Positions 1-8,637 of a stretch of 64,000 bases of DNA are shown here, one piece after another. Location of the stretch: NCBI GenBank assembly GCA_964596645.1, contig CAZQVB010000024.1, positions 8,567 through 72,566 of the forward strand, given 5' to 3'. The notes beneath the pieces are model-generated. The model saw only the letters and a program-made list of their open reading frames with translations, was not told the origin of the DNA and did not search any database. Source of the stretch: CAVQEK01 sp964596645 (GTDB taxonomy: Bacteria; Bacteroidota; Bacteroidia; Cytophagales; Cyclobacteriaceae). The number at the start of each line of letters is the position of its first letter. Within the stretch, counting starts at the first letter, position 1. Both the position numbers and the translations under genes were made by a program.

Positions 1-263
1 ACATTGCCGCTCAGGCCGCCTTTGCCGTCGCCATCATAGTAGCCATAGATGGTGTAGCTGGGCCAGCCACTCTCGTGCCGCCAGGTGGTGGTGAGCACCA
101 CATCGGCCACTGGCGAATCCTGAGGTTTGTAATTGTCGCCTTCAAAGGTCAACTCATGCACCTGATATTGGGGCACTGAGGCCGGCTGGGGTTGGGCTTG
201 TGCCAGGTGCAGGCAGGCAAACCAGCACAAAGTCATTACGAGCGTTATTCTGCGTGTCATCAT
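1..263 (-). CDS. Secreted glycoside hydrolase, DUF5060 N-terminal domain (partial, 3' end outside window)
   Basis: Only the N-terminal 87 or so codons lie in the window; the gene continues past base 1. The start is the tandem ATG at 258-263 (reverse strand). A signal peptide ends near the sequence HLAQAQP. The residues that follow read as the beginning of the beta-sandwich DUF5060 domain that precedes a glycosidase barrel in apiosidase-like enzymes (motif WRHESGWPSYTIYGYYDG). It follows the DUF5060-type gene at 287-1855 by 23 bp and is probably the last visible cistron of the same operon. The exact hydrolase family cannot be given without the catalytic domain. Confidence 0.6.
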   Translation of the reverse strand, partial: MMTRRITLVMTLCWFACLHLAQAQPQPASVPQYQVHELTFEGDNYKPQDSPVADVVLTTTWRHESGWPSYTIYGYYDGDGKGGLSGN

Positions 264-286
264 TTTTCTGAACTGTTTAAGTGGTT

Positions 287-1855
287 TTATTCTTTTGTTA
301 AAATCAAAATCCAATCATCTCCTCCGGCGGGTGGTGCCAGGTCTTTACCTGTTTTGGTTGGTGGAAGCTCTACCCGCTTGCCGGTATCGCCGGCATTGAT
401 CCAGGTGACCTGGTACGGGCCGTTTTCAAGCGCTACGTCCACCGCTTCGGTTTTTTCCAGATACACGATGTATTGCCTGCCCACATCTGCCAGGCAGTAC
501 CCGGTGTTCACCAGATTGGGGGCGGGTACCATGGTGTGTATAGCTGTCGTTTCCAAAAAGTCCCACACCGACTTTATCTCGTCGTGCCACACCTGATGCC
601 GCTGGTCCATGTCGATGGTGCCGCTAAAGCCAGACGACGAGTTGCCGTCCATATCGGCAAAATTGATGGCCGCGGCTGCCATCGTGGCTACGTATGTGTT
701 TTTTCGAATGTCATCTACCGTATAGTCAGGATGGCCGTACATGTTGCCAGGCCAGAGGGTTTCCTGTGCATACAAGGGCTTTTGGGGGTGGTGATTTTTG
801 AGCAATCCCTCATATAGTTCCCTTCGGTCGGTGGTTTTAGGACCTTGAAGCACGCCATAGCTTAGCCAGTCTTTATAAATAAATGGGTCGTCGCCTGTAG
901 GATTATGGACCGAAAGCAGGTGGTCAAATACATCCAAAGAATCGATGAGGGCGCCAAGCCAATTGATTTCCTCAAAGGTGAGATGCGGATTTTTTTTGTA
1001 CAGCGGCTCAGGGCCTCCGACCAAAAAGAGGACATTCCAGTACGGCGCAAGGCGTGCAAGGCAATAGCGCAGGTACGTCTCTTGTGCCTTCTGCTCCCTG
1101 GGAAAGTCGGCCTCCTTACCAAAAAACCCGGCGAATGGGTACACCAGCAGCTTGCGTTCTTTCAGGTCGTTCAGCACAGCTTCCATATCATCGAAAGCTA
1201 CAGGATCAGGCCTTTGCTGCAGGCTGTCCCACAGGTCGGGTGTTTGCCAGCCTTTGCCGCGGGTCTCTACGTTTCTGTTGAGGTAGTGGCTGGCAATCGA
1301 CAGCATATTGTAGCCCTGGGCTTTGGCCCAATCCAGAAATCCATTGCGTTCATCGGGGCCCCAGCTTTCGCCGGTATGGGCGTTGGGGGTATTGGCAAAA
1401 AACCGGTCGCCAACATGAAAGCTTCTGACCAGCTCAAACGCTCCACCGCGGTAGCCAAACCATATCGGGTTGCTGGCGTGCTGCGAGATGAGGCCCGGTA
1501 TGTCGGAAGGCACACAGCGAAAGCGGCCTTGAAAGCTGTTGCTTCCATCAGAAAACCGGGCCGAATATTGCCAATGACCAACGGTGTCGGGCATGAAACG
1601 GATGGCCCATTCACTGCCCCCTTTGTAGAAACCATAAAATTGCACCTGCGTTCCATTGGGTCGTGTATAGGTGACATCAAGGGTGATGGCACCGAAGGGG
1701 TCGTCATATTGGCGATCGTGCTGAAAGGTTTGTTCGAATACGTCCCACTGACCGACACGCATTTCATCGCCGGCCGATGCAGGGGAGTAATGCGCTAAGA
1801 CCAGGCATATAATGATCAGAAAATTGAAGGGGCTAAGCTCAAGGAATGTTCGCAT
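287..1855 (-). CDS. Secreted DUF5060/DUF4038-type glycoside hydrolase
   Basis: 522 residues. A signal peptide (residues 1-28, ending ASAGDE) leads into a DUF5060-like beta-sandwich (about 35-115, starting WDVFEQTF), then a (beta/alpha)8-type catalytic region (about 125-430) and a small C-terminal beta domain like the putative collagen-binding domain of these proteins (about 440-520). In the expected acid/base segment the usual Asn-Glu is replaced by GGPEP (about residue 283), keeping the Glu but not the Asn. A second candidate catalytic Glu is in YAQETLW. Relatives of the DUF4038 type include apiosidases acting on rhamnogalacturonan II. The substrate here is inferred only from family and neighbours. 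Confidence 0.75.
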   Translation of the reverse strand: MRTFLELSPFNFLIIICLVLAHYSPASAGDEMRVGQWDVFEQTFQHDRQYDDPFGAITLDVTYTRPNGTQVQFYGFYKGGSEWAIRFMPDTVGHWQYSARFSDGSNSFQGRFRCVPSDIPGLISQHASNPIWFGYRGGAFELVRSFHVGDRFFANTPNAHTGESWGPDERNGFLDWAKAQGYNMLSIASHYLNRNVETRGKGWQTPDLWDSLQQRPDPVAFDDMEAVLNDLKERKLLVYPFAGFFGKEADFPREQKAQETYLRYCLARLAPYWNVLFLVGGPEPLYKKNPHLTFEEINWLGALIDSLDVFDHLLSVHNPTGDDPFIYKDWLSYGVLQGPKTTDRRELYEGLLKNHHPQKPLYAQETLWPGNMYGHPDYTVDDIRKNTYVATMAAAAINFADMDGNSSSGFSGTIDMDQRHQVWHDEIKSVWDFLETTAIHTMVPAPNLVNTGYCLADVGRQYIVYLEKTEAVDVALENGPYQVTWINAGDTGKRVELPPTKTGKDLAPPAGGDDWILILTKE

Positions 1856-1876
1856 GGATGCCGGAGTTTAGCTGAT

Positions 1877-2617
1877 TTATTTGTCGTAAACGCGCAGCTC
1901 TTTGTACACCGGGCCGGGAAAGCCAAACCAAACGGTAGGCTTAGGATTGCCATCTTTGCTGAGGTATATGTACTTGAGTGGTGCGTTCTTGTCGCGGTCG
2001 CCCAGGTCTTCCGGACCAAAAATTTTGTCGCCATTCAGGTATACCGTCAGGTGGTTTCGGTCTATGGCCATACGCCAGGTATAGGTTTTGTCTTTGCTCC
2101 AGTCGCTTCGTGCACCGAAGGGGGCGTGTTCAAACCGTTTCTCATTGGGTCGCCACAGCACTTTGATGCCCTGACCGTTGTCGTCGGTATATCTTTTTTC
2201 TCCAAAGCGCAAAGAAACAAATGGCAACGGCATGCGCTGCTTTTCATCTTCTTTCATGTCGCGGGTGTACACATCACTAAAGTGACTTCCTTCAGGATTG
2301 GCATACAGGCTGAAAAAATGATGCTTTCTGCCCATAGTCTGTGTTGTAGGGTCCAGGTTTGTCATATCGAGCTCTATGGCGCCCGACTCGTTGTAGGCGA
2401 TGCCATCCTTCAGTTCTATCAGTATATAGTCCATACTGTCTACGGCCTGCCAGCCGCCCATGGCAAATTTGCCTCCGCGCACCATGCGAAAGGCCTCGGC
2501 GTCGGACGGTTCGAAACTGGTGAGTTGAATGGTTTCACTAGCCTGCTTTTGCGCAAAAGCTGAAGTAAATGCAAGCAGCACACAGGCTGCTATAAGCAGG
2601 TGGGTCGATTTGTTCAT
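1877..2617 (-). CDS. Secreted concanavalin A-like lectin/glucanase-fold protein
   Basis: 246 residues with a clean signal peptide (MNKSTHLLIAACVLLAFTSAFAQ). The rest is beta-rich with a pattern typical of LamG or DUF1080-like jelly rolls: YTWRMAIDRNHLTVYLNGDKI is the usual edge-strand signature of such domains. No certain catalytic residues can be named. It lies 21 bp upstream of the glycosidase at 287-1855 in the same direction, which suggests export together and work on the same glycan. It could be a glycan-binding protein, a lyase or a 3-keto-glycoside hydrolase relative. Fold assignment is moderately sure, function is not. Confidence 0.55.
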   Translation of the reverse strand: MNKSTHLLIAACVLLAFTSAFAQKQASETIQLTSFEPSDAEAFRMVRGGKFAMGGWQAVDSMDYILIELKDGIAYNESGAIELDMTNLDPTTQTMGRKHHFFSLYANPEGSHFSDVYTRDMKEDEKQRMPLPFVSLRFGEKRYTDDNGQGIKVLWRPNEKRFEHAPFGARSDWSKDKTYTWRMAIDRNHLTVYLNGDKIFGPEDLGDRDKNAPLKYIYLSKDGNPKPTVWFGFPGPVYKELRVYDK

Positions 2618-2795
2618 AGTAGTGTTCGTTTGGTAGTTATAAAATATGTTGGTATGGTAAATTATGAATTGCTCATACCCCGGCCCGGGGAAGGCATACC
2701 ACTGGTCGCTTCATGGGTGCCATCGCGCCCAAAATGTTTTTCAATGGTGCTTTGCTATTGCACGCACTAAATATTTACCGGGGCGGCTGACTGCT

Positions 2796-3773
2796 CTACG
2801 CTTTTACGTTGCTCTTTACCTGATCGCGTCTTTTCATCACTTCTTTAGCGGCTTTGGCTATGTGTTTGGGCTGCATTCCGTAGTAGTCGAAAAGCTCTTC
2901 TATGCCGCCACTTTCTATGAATTTGTCGGGCACCCCGATCTTCTTCACCGGTACGGGAAACTCCTCTGCCACCACACCGAGCACAGCATCGCCAAACCCG
3001 CCGTAGTACGAAGCATTTTCCGCCGTGACGGCGCAGCCGGTCTTGCGCACCGATTCTAAAATCATGCTGCGGTCGATGGGTTTCACGGAAGCCAGGTGTA
3101 CTACCTCGGCATCTATACCATCCTTTTTCAGCAGTTCGGCAGCCTCTACATTTTTGGTCAGCATCACCCCGGTACTGAACAGTGTGACATCGCTGCCGGA
3201 GCGTACCATAGTGCCCTTGCCCCACTCGAAGGTGTGGCTTTCGTCAAAATACTCCGGCACCGTGTATCGCGTGACTCGGAAATAGGTAGGCCCCACCCGC
3301 TCCATGGACGCATGAATTATTTTCTTCAGGTCCTGGTTGGTGCCGGCATCGGCCACGTACATGTTGGGCATGGCCCGCATGATGGCCATATCCTCGATGC
3401 TGTTGTGCGAGCCTCCCGCCCGGCTGGTAGGCACGCCTACGTAGCTGCCGGGAATCTTCACATTCAGGTTGGGGAAACAAATGGAAATGGCGATTTGGTC
3501 CAGGGCGCGCCTGGCAGCAAATACGGCAAAGGTAGATGCGAAGGGGATGAACCCTTCGAAAGCCAGTCCTGCCGATATGCCAAACATATTTTGCTCGGCT
3601 ATGCCGCATTGAATGAAGCGGTCTGCCCATTTCTTTTTGAACACTGTAGCCTTGGTGCTGGTATGCAGGTCGGCATCGAGGTATATCATTTTGGGATATG
3701 CTTCGCCCACTTCCAACAGTGCCTCGGCGTAGGCATCGCGCATTTCTACCATTTTATTATTTGAGTCTGCCAT
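2796..3773 (-). CDS. Transketolase-family protein, C-terminal (pyrimidine-binding and transketolase C) subunit
   Basis: 325 residues, the usual length for the C-terminal half of a two-subunit transketolase. The pyrimidine-binding domain (about 8-165) carries the conserved catalytic-Glu motif GIAEQNM that activates thiamine diphosphate. The transketolase C-terminal domain follows (about 190-310). The gene has its own start and is 56 bp downstream of the N-terminal half at 3830-4738, so this is a true two-gene enzyme rather than a frameshift. Two-subunit transketolases include ordinary ones and the apulose-4-phosphate enzyme AptA/AptB; the sequence alone does not decide between them, but the glycosidase-kinase neighbourhood favours a dedicated catabolic role. 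Confidence 0.88.
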   Translation of the reverse strand: MADSNNKMVEMRDAYAEALLEVGEAYPKMIYLDADLHTSTKATVFKKKWADRFIQCGIAEQNMFGISAGLAFEGFIPFASTFAVFAARRALDQIAISICFPNLNVKIPGSYVGVPTSRAGGSHNSIEDMAIMRAMPNMYVADAGTNQDLKKIIHASMERVGPTYFRVTRYTVPEYFDESHTFEWGKGTMVRSGSDVTLFSTGVMLTKNVEAAELLKKDGIDAEVVHLASVKPIDRSMILESVRKTGCAVTAENASYYGGFGDAVLGVVAEEFPVPVKKIGVPDKFIESGGIEELFDYYGMQPKHIAKAAKEVMKRRDQVKSNVKA

Positions 3774-3829
3774 TATCGAAAATCTTTATTGCTGTTTAAA
3801 AATTTGTTTCTGAAGTCGTTGGCGGCTGC

Positions 3830-4738
3830 TTATTCACCGCTGTAAAAGGTTTCCTTTTCTACGCGTACGTCTACTTTGGAGTATCCTTTTTCCGGCCTGC
3901 CATAGTTGCGGCATACTTCGCGCATCATCTCATCGGCCGTTTTGGGATCGGGCGCATGGGTGTGCCATTTGTAGTTGAACTCGGCACGCTCTATACCCTT
4001 GCCTTTTACAGTATGCGCGATGATCACGTTGGGCTTGCCATTGGCCTGTACCCATCGGGCGCGGTACAGCGCGCGTGCTACTTCTTCTATGTCGTGGCCG
4101 TCTACTTCCTGCACATTCCAGCCAAAAGCGGCCCATTTGTCGGCAAACGGCTCCAGGGCCATCATTTCCCAGATCAGGCCTTTGGCCATGGCCTTGTTGT
4201 AGTCCACTATGGCGATGAGATTGTCGAGGTGGTAGTGTGCTGCGGCCATGGCTGCTTCCCAGATGTTGCCCTCGTTGCACTCGCCGTCGCCGATGAGGCA
4301 GTACATGCGCGAGCGTGGGTTCTCCTTTTTGCGCATGCCCATGGCCATGCCCACCGATACGGAGAGGCCCATGCCGAGCGGCCCGCCGCTGGCTTCTATG
4401 CCGGGCGCACTGTCGATGTGCGTGTGGCCTTCCAGCCCGCCGAGTTCGCAGTATTCATACACTTTGTCTTCCGGGTAGTAGCCTCGGGCAGCCAGCGCGG
4501 CGTAGAGCGCCGGCGAACCGTGCGCTTTGGAGAGTATGAGCCGGTCGCGGTTTTCCATCAGAGGCTCTTTGGGGTCTACTTTCATTTCGTGCCAGTAGAG
4601 CACGGCCAGTATTTCGGCCATGGAAAAGGCCCCGCCAATATGCCCCCACTGGCTCCAGGTGATCATTTCGAGCGATAGCCGGCGTATCTCAAATGCCTTT
4701 TCTTCCAGTTCTTTGAGTTTGTCTTCTGTCAGTTTCAT
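3830..4738 (-). CDS. Transketolase-family protein, N-terminal (diphosphate-binding) subunit
   Basis: 302 residues covering the thiamine diphosphate-binding half. Visible motifs are SKAHGSPALYAAL (substrate/cofactor His), GPLGMGLSVSVGMA and the Mg-ThDP motif GDGECNEG followed about 25 residues later by VDYNK. Together with the gene at 2796-3773 it should form an alpha2beta2-type transketolase moving a two-carbon ketol unit between sugar phosphates. It is cotranscribed with glycosidases, a transporter and a DUF1537 kinase. Three hairpin-forming repeats separate it from the upstream glycosidase at 4911-6554. Confidence 0.88.
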   Translation of the reverse strand: MKLTEDKLKELEEKAFEIRRLSLEMITWSQWGHIGGAFSMAEILAVLYWHEMKVDPKEPLMENRDRLILSKAHGSPALYAALAARGYYPEDKVYEYCELGGLEGHTHIDSAPGIEASGGPLGMGLSVSVGMAMGMRKKENPRSRMYCLIGDGECNEGNIWEAAMAAAHYHLDNLIAIVDYNKAMAKGLIWEMMALEPFADKWAAFGWNVQEVDGHDIEEVARALYRARWVQANGKPNVIIAHTVKGKGIERAEFNYKWHTHAPDPKTADEMMREVCRNYGRPEKGYSKVDVRVEKETFYSGE

Positions 4739-4779
4739 TGTTTTATAAATTGGTTATCATCTGTTTTTTGCATCTGTGT

Positions 4780-4889
4780 CAGGTCTGTGCGTCACAGACC
4801 TGGGATTGAGTTTTGTTTTTTAGCAGGTCTGTGCGTCACAGACCTGGGATGAATTAAATTTTCGTCTCCCCGGTCTGCACACAGACCGG
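4780..4889. repeat. Three consecutive hairpin repeats in an intercistronic gap
   Basis: Two 27-bp direct repeats (4780-4806 and 4824-4850) are identical. Each holds a perfect stem AGGTCTGTG/CACAGACCT with loop CGT (4781-4801, 4825-4845). A third, related hairpin has stem CCGGTCTG/CAGACCGG with loop CACA (4870-4889). All sit in the 172-bp gap between the glycosidase ending at 4911 and the transketolase starting at 4738, so they would be in the operon mRNA. Possible roles are RNA processing or stabilisation, attenuation, or simply a mobile palindromic repeat. Confidence 0.85.
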
Positions 4890-4910
4890 AACCGGAACCA
4901 TAGCCCATGT

Positions 4911-6554
4911 TCAATCTTGTCTTATAAGAAAAACAACCACATCATCCCCACCATCCAGCTGTATGTTGAGCGAGTCACCTTCTACATCTTCCAGACTCTC
5001 CCGCTCACCACTTACCGGATTAATCCGCCACACTTGGTACCGGCCCGGCTCCAACGTTGCCTTAAAGGAGTTGCCTGCGGCAGAGTAGAATAGGTATTGC
5101 CGGCCGGTTTCGGCCAGGGCGTATACTCTTTCGCCTTCACTGATCAAATCATTGGCACTGCTCATTTTCCAGTATTCTATATCACCCGAGGTGAAGAAGT
5201 CGTACAGCACTTTCACATCTTCATACTCCGTCGGGCCGCTGTGCCAGTTGGCTGAGAAATATGGATGACCATCGCTGTATTCATTTTTATCGCCAGTGGA
5301 ACCATAGCCACCGGCAGTAAAAATGCCCCACATCACTTGGCGATGCTTTTCGCGGGTGAATGGCGGCCATGTGGAGCGGTCGTTGCTGGTGGCCTCACTT
5401 TTATCGAATGGCTCTCCGATGTAGCCAAACTCATCATTGACCACGGGTATGTTGTGCCCAAGATTATAGGTAATGCTGTAGTTGCCCCACTGATCGCCGT
5501 GCTTAGTGGCGGTTTTAAATTCAGGATTAGTGTTATCCCACTCATCTTTTACCGTGCCCTGGCCATTGCGCACACCAAGCTGTACGATGGCGTGTACGGG
5601 CCAGTCGTAGTTGAAAAACTGAAAGTCAACCCGTGTTTGCTGATGGATACTCAGAGGCCTTAGCCGACCATCTTGCGACATATATGGATCATTTTTGCGT
5701 ACCAATTCGCCCAGTTCGTTCCAGAATGGTTTGTCGCGATCGTGGTCGCGGTATATGTAGTTCCACTCATTGGTGAGGCACCAGATCACGTTGGGGTATG
5801 CTGCATACCGATCAACCATATATTGCACGAGCTGCTTGTCGAGCTGGGGTGTGGCATAGGTTTGGCCGCCATAGCCAAGCAGTATCAGGTCTACGATCAC
5901 CTCTTGTTCCAGGGCATGTTGCACTATCCGGTCGAGGGCAAGCCAATAGTCGGCGTCGAACCGCTCGTAATCCAGCGTATCATCTATGGCAGCAAAAGGA
6001 AATCGCTCCGGGTAGGGTGTTTTTGGGCTTTTGTTGGAAATAGCAAAAACCCTGATCTTGTTGATGCCAAACATACCGGCTGAGTCGATCGCTATCTTCC
6101 AACGGTCGCCTTCCAGGGCATTGAGCACCATGTTGTAATAGGTGGTGCCCAGCATAAAATATCGCTTGCCATTGTCGTAGATGAAATGATAGGGATGCTC
6201 AGGATCGCGACGCAGGAAGCCGTGTCTGTCTGTTTCTGCCACCTCGATGTCGCCGCCGCCTATTGTTTCACCCCGATCGACCACCCGATAGCTCCATACG
6301 CCGGGCTGTGTAGGGGTAAATCGTATTTTGGCAGTGTCGGTGTTGTACCAGAAGCCATTGACCGCCAGGCTATCGCTTCCATTTTCATGGGTGAAGGTGG
6401 CCGTGATGTCAACATCCGCATAGCGGTCGATATTTTCTTTGAGAGGGATCTTCAAATCCAGCACTTCCCACTGGCGGCCCCCGAGCTTTTCATCAGATCC
6501 ACAGCCCCAGGTGATCGCACCCAAGGCCAAAAAAAGAATGATCGTGTTTTTCAT
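4911..6554 (-). CDS. DUF5060/DUF4038-type glycoside hydrolase, lipoprotein
   Basis: 547 residues. The N-terminus (MKNTIILFLALGAITWGCGSDEK) has a lipobox with Cys at about 18, so the protein should be lipid-anchored in the envelope. A DUF5060 beta-sandwich (about 25-110) is followed by a DUF4038-like catalytic barrel (about 120-455) and a C-terminal beta domain (about 465-545). The barrel shows the clan GH-A-like acid/base motif LTNEWNY and a later candidate nucleophile in VNDEFGYIGEP. It is the first hydrolase downstream of the MFS transporter, with a 110-bp gap. DUF4038 enzymes include apiosidases; actual specificity is unknown. Confidence 0.82.
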   Translation of the reverse strand: MKNTIILFLALGAITWGCGSDEKLGGRQWEVLDLKIPLKENIDRYADVDITATFTHENGSDSLAVNGFWYNTDTAKIRFTPTQPGVWSYRVVDRGETIGGGDIEVAETDRHGFLRRDPEHPYHFIYDNGKRYFMLGTTYYNMVLNALEGDRWKIAIDSAGMFGINKIRVFAISNKSPKTPYPERFPFAAIDDTLDYERFDADYWLALDRIVQHALEQEVIVDLILLGYGGQTYATPQLDKQLVQYMVDRYAAYPNVIWCLTNEWNYIYRDHDRDKPFWNELGELVRKNDPYMSQDGRLRPLSIHQQTRVDFQFFNYDWPVHAIVQLGVRNGQGTVKDEWDNTNPEFKTATKHGDQWGNYSITYNLGHNIPVVNDEFGYIGEPFDKSEATSNDRSTWPPFTREKHRQVMWGIFTAGGYGSTGDKNEYSDGHPYFSANWHSGPTEYEDVKVLYDFFTSGDIEYWKMSSANDLISEGERVYALAETGRQYLFYSAAGNSFKATLEPGRYQVWRINPVSGERESLEDVEGDSLNIQLDGGDDVVVFLIRQD

Positions 6555-6664
6555 GTGTTTAATGATTTATGTTAATTCCTTTTGCTTTGCATTTTACTTT
6601 CCTCTACCTGTCGACATCCGGACGCACCAGGACTTACTTTCAGCTTTCAGCTTTGAGCTTCGTA

Positions 6665-7960
6665 TCACTCCACCTTCACCCACTTAGGTCGTATGAATAC
6701 AAATACTACCACGAGGGCAAACGTGGCCAGTGCGGCCAGCATGAGGAAGACCGGTGTAAAATCGGCCGACTCATTGGTCATAAGCCCTATGCGCTTGATG
6801 ACGAAGGCGGTGAACATCATTTCTACAAAGCCTACCAGCGCCGATACAGTGCCTACATGGCCTTTCAGCACATCTTGCTTAAAGGCGTGTTGATTGCCCA
6901 GAAAAGCGCCTATGCCAAACACATACACGCACAACAGCAGCACGGTGAGAAACATAGAATCGACAAATGGCACCAGCAGGGCCGACATCATTAAAGCATA
7001 CGCTACAAATATGACTGCACGGCGCGCCTTGAGTACCGACATAACGCCGCTGAGCCTGAGCACCACGTACCCGCCGACCCAAAGGCCTACATCCTGCATG
7101 AAGTAGATAATCTCGAGTTTGTAGCCCAACGTTTGGTCGAATGGGTGGCCGAGTGCCTGAGTGAAATAAGAAGGAAACCACTGCGTGGCAAAGTATAGAC
7201 TGGGAATGATGCCTAAACCAATGAGCGCCACACCCCAGAAGCCGGGGGCCGAAAGCACCTTGATATAGCTGGCGAATATGCTGCCCACTCCGGTGGTGGC
7301 TGCCGGCTTGTCGGCCTCTTGTTGGCGCATGCTGTCTGCCCACTGGGCCGATCGCTGCGCCGGATTTTTGAAGATGGCAAACCAGGGAATAAGCCAAAGA
7401 AAGCCCAAACTACCGGCCATGATGAAGCTGTACCGCCAATCGAAATTGTTGGAAAAATAGATGACGACCGGAGGCGCTGCCAGGGTGGCCAAAAAAGCCC
7501 CACTGGCAAAAATGCCGGCAGCCAGGCTGCGCTCCCTGGCAGGGAATATACGGGCGATGATCAACAGGCAAATAGGAAAATTGACTGCCTCCCACACACC
7601 GAGCAGATAGCGCAAGCCAAGAAGCGTTTCATAGTTTTTTGCAAAACCCACCAGCAAGGTGCTTAGTGACCAACCGATAACCATAATGGGAAAAAATACC
7701 CTAAGGTTGCGCAGCCTGTCTATGATGATGCCGATAAAGAGGTGCGCGGCGGCGTAGGTGAAAAGAAAAGCGCTGAGCAGGTTGCCGCGCTGTATGTTGT
7801 CGAGGCCAAACTCACGGGCTATCGGGTCTATGGCCGTGCCGAGCGTCTGCCGGTCGAAGTAGTTGATGAAGGTGGCGAGAAACAATGTGCTGAGCACGTA
7901 CCAACGCCAGTGGCGTTCGAAGTGTGATGCTTGATGCTCGTGTGTGGGCGAGTGGTTCAT
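6665..7960 (-). CDS. MFS transporter of the anion:cation symporter (hexuronate/sugar acid) type
   Basis: 431 residues with about 12 predicted membrane segments. The N-terminal helix contains INYFDRQTLGTA, close to the N-(Y/F)-x-D-R motif of ExuT-like hexuronate and sugar-acid symporters; loop 2-3 reads GIIIDRLRNLRVFFP. The start codon overlaps the stop of the GntR gene (7957-7960, ATGA), showing tight translational coupling. It most likely imports the monosaccharide or sugar acid freed by the operon hydrolases into the cytoplasm, where the DUF1537 kinase acts. The substrate is inferred from family and context. Confidence 0.85.
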   Translation of the reverse strand: MNHSPTHEHQASHFERHWRWYVLSTLFLATFINYFDRQTLGTAIDPIAREFGLDNIQRGNLLSAFLFTYAAAHLFIGIIIDRLRNLRVFFPIMVIGWSLSTLLVGFAKNYETLLGLRYLLGVWEAVNFPICLLIIARIFPARERSLAAGIFASGAFLATLAAPPVVIYFSNNFDWRYSFIMAGSLGFLWLIPWFAIFKNPAQRSAQWADSMRQQEADKPAATTGVGSIFASYIKVLSAPGFWGVALIGLGIIPSLYFATQWFPSYFTQALGHPFDQTLGYKLEIIYFMQDVGLWVGGYVVLRLSGVMSVLKARRAVIFVAYALMMSALLVPFVDSMFLTVLLLCVYVFGIGAFLGNQHAFKQDVLKGHVGTVSALVGFVEMMFTAFVIKRIGLMTNESADFTPVFLMLAALATFALVVVFVFIRPKWVKVE

Positions 7961-8637
7961 GAGGGATAGTGAAAAATGTTCAGGATTTTGACGAGTTCGC
8001 GTTTCAGGTTGTTCAGGTGTAGCTTCATGGCGGCCTCAGCACCAGAGGCGTCTTTTTCCAGTATGGCTTTCACAAAGTTTTCGTGCTCTGTATAGGCCTT
8101 TTCTACCCTGCCTTCCATGGCATATATGGCCACCCGCAGCCGATGCCACTGTGCATTCAGTCCCAGCACGATCTGCTCCGCCTTTCTGTTGCCCGACATT
8201 CGAAAGAGTATGCCGTGCAGCGTGCGATCCAGCTCAAGCCACTTCTCCAAAAAATCCGCCTCTTCTTTGTCACTGGAAAATCCCTTTTCGGATAAGGCCT
8301 TCATTGCGCCGATTACCCCTTCTAACAGTTTAAAATCTTCTGCAGAGCCGCGTTCTGTAGCCCAGCGTGCAATAGCCCCTTCGAGGTTTATCTTCAGGTC
8401 AAAAATATCTTTCACCTCCTGAATGGTAAGCACGTACACACTTTTGCGCCGGTTGTTGGTCACGATCAGGCCGTCTTTCTCCAGCTTGTTCAGCGCCTCG
8501 CGTACGGGGGTGCGGCTCACACCCAGCGAAGCAGCCAGCGCCTGTTCTGTCACAGCCTCGCCAGGCTTTATCTGCATAGTGAGTATTTGCTGCTTCACAG
8601 CCTCATACACGCCTTCAGTGTCTTTTTTTATTGTCAT
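7957..8637 (-). CDS. GntR-family transcriptional regulator, FCD (FadR) subfamily
   Basis: 226 residues. The N-terminal winged helix-turn-helix (about 8-75) has the GntR signature EQALAASLGVSRTPVREALNKLEKDGLI. The C-terminal all-helical FCD domain (about 85-215) keeps the Asp/His metal-and-ligand pattern (LDRTLHGILF, LRVAIY, EHENFVKAI, LHLNNL). FCD regulators commonly sense organic or sugar acids. The gene overlaps both neighbours by 4 bp (kinase stop at 8634, transporter start at 7960). Likely targets are the palindromic sites at 10010-10065 ahead of the operon. Confidence 0.92.
   Translation of the reverse strand: MTIKKDTEGVYEAVKQQILTMQIKPGEAVTEQALAASLGVSRTPVREALNKLEKDGLIVTNNRRKSVYVLTIQEVKDIFDLKINLEGAIARWATERGSAEDFKLLEGVIGAMKALSEKGFSSDKEEADFLEKWLELDRTLHGILFRMSGNRKAEQIVLGLNAQWHRLRVAIYAMEGRVEKAYTEHENFVKAILEKDASGAEAAMKLHLNNLKRELVKILNIFHYPS

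Noticed and set aside
905..1798. Long open frame (297 codons) on the plus strand opposite the glycosidase at 287-1855
   Set aside because: It is antisense to a gene with signal peptide and domain match; its protein has no family features.
2796..4738. Split transketolase as a frameshifted single gene
   Set aside because: Each half has its own start and stop, a 56-bp spacer lies between, and both match complete subunits of the known two-gene enzyme type.
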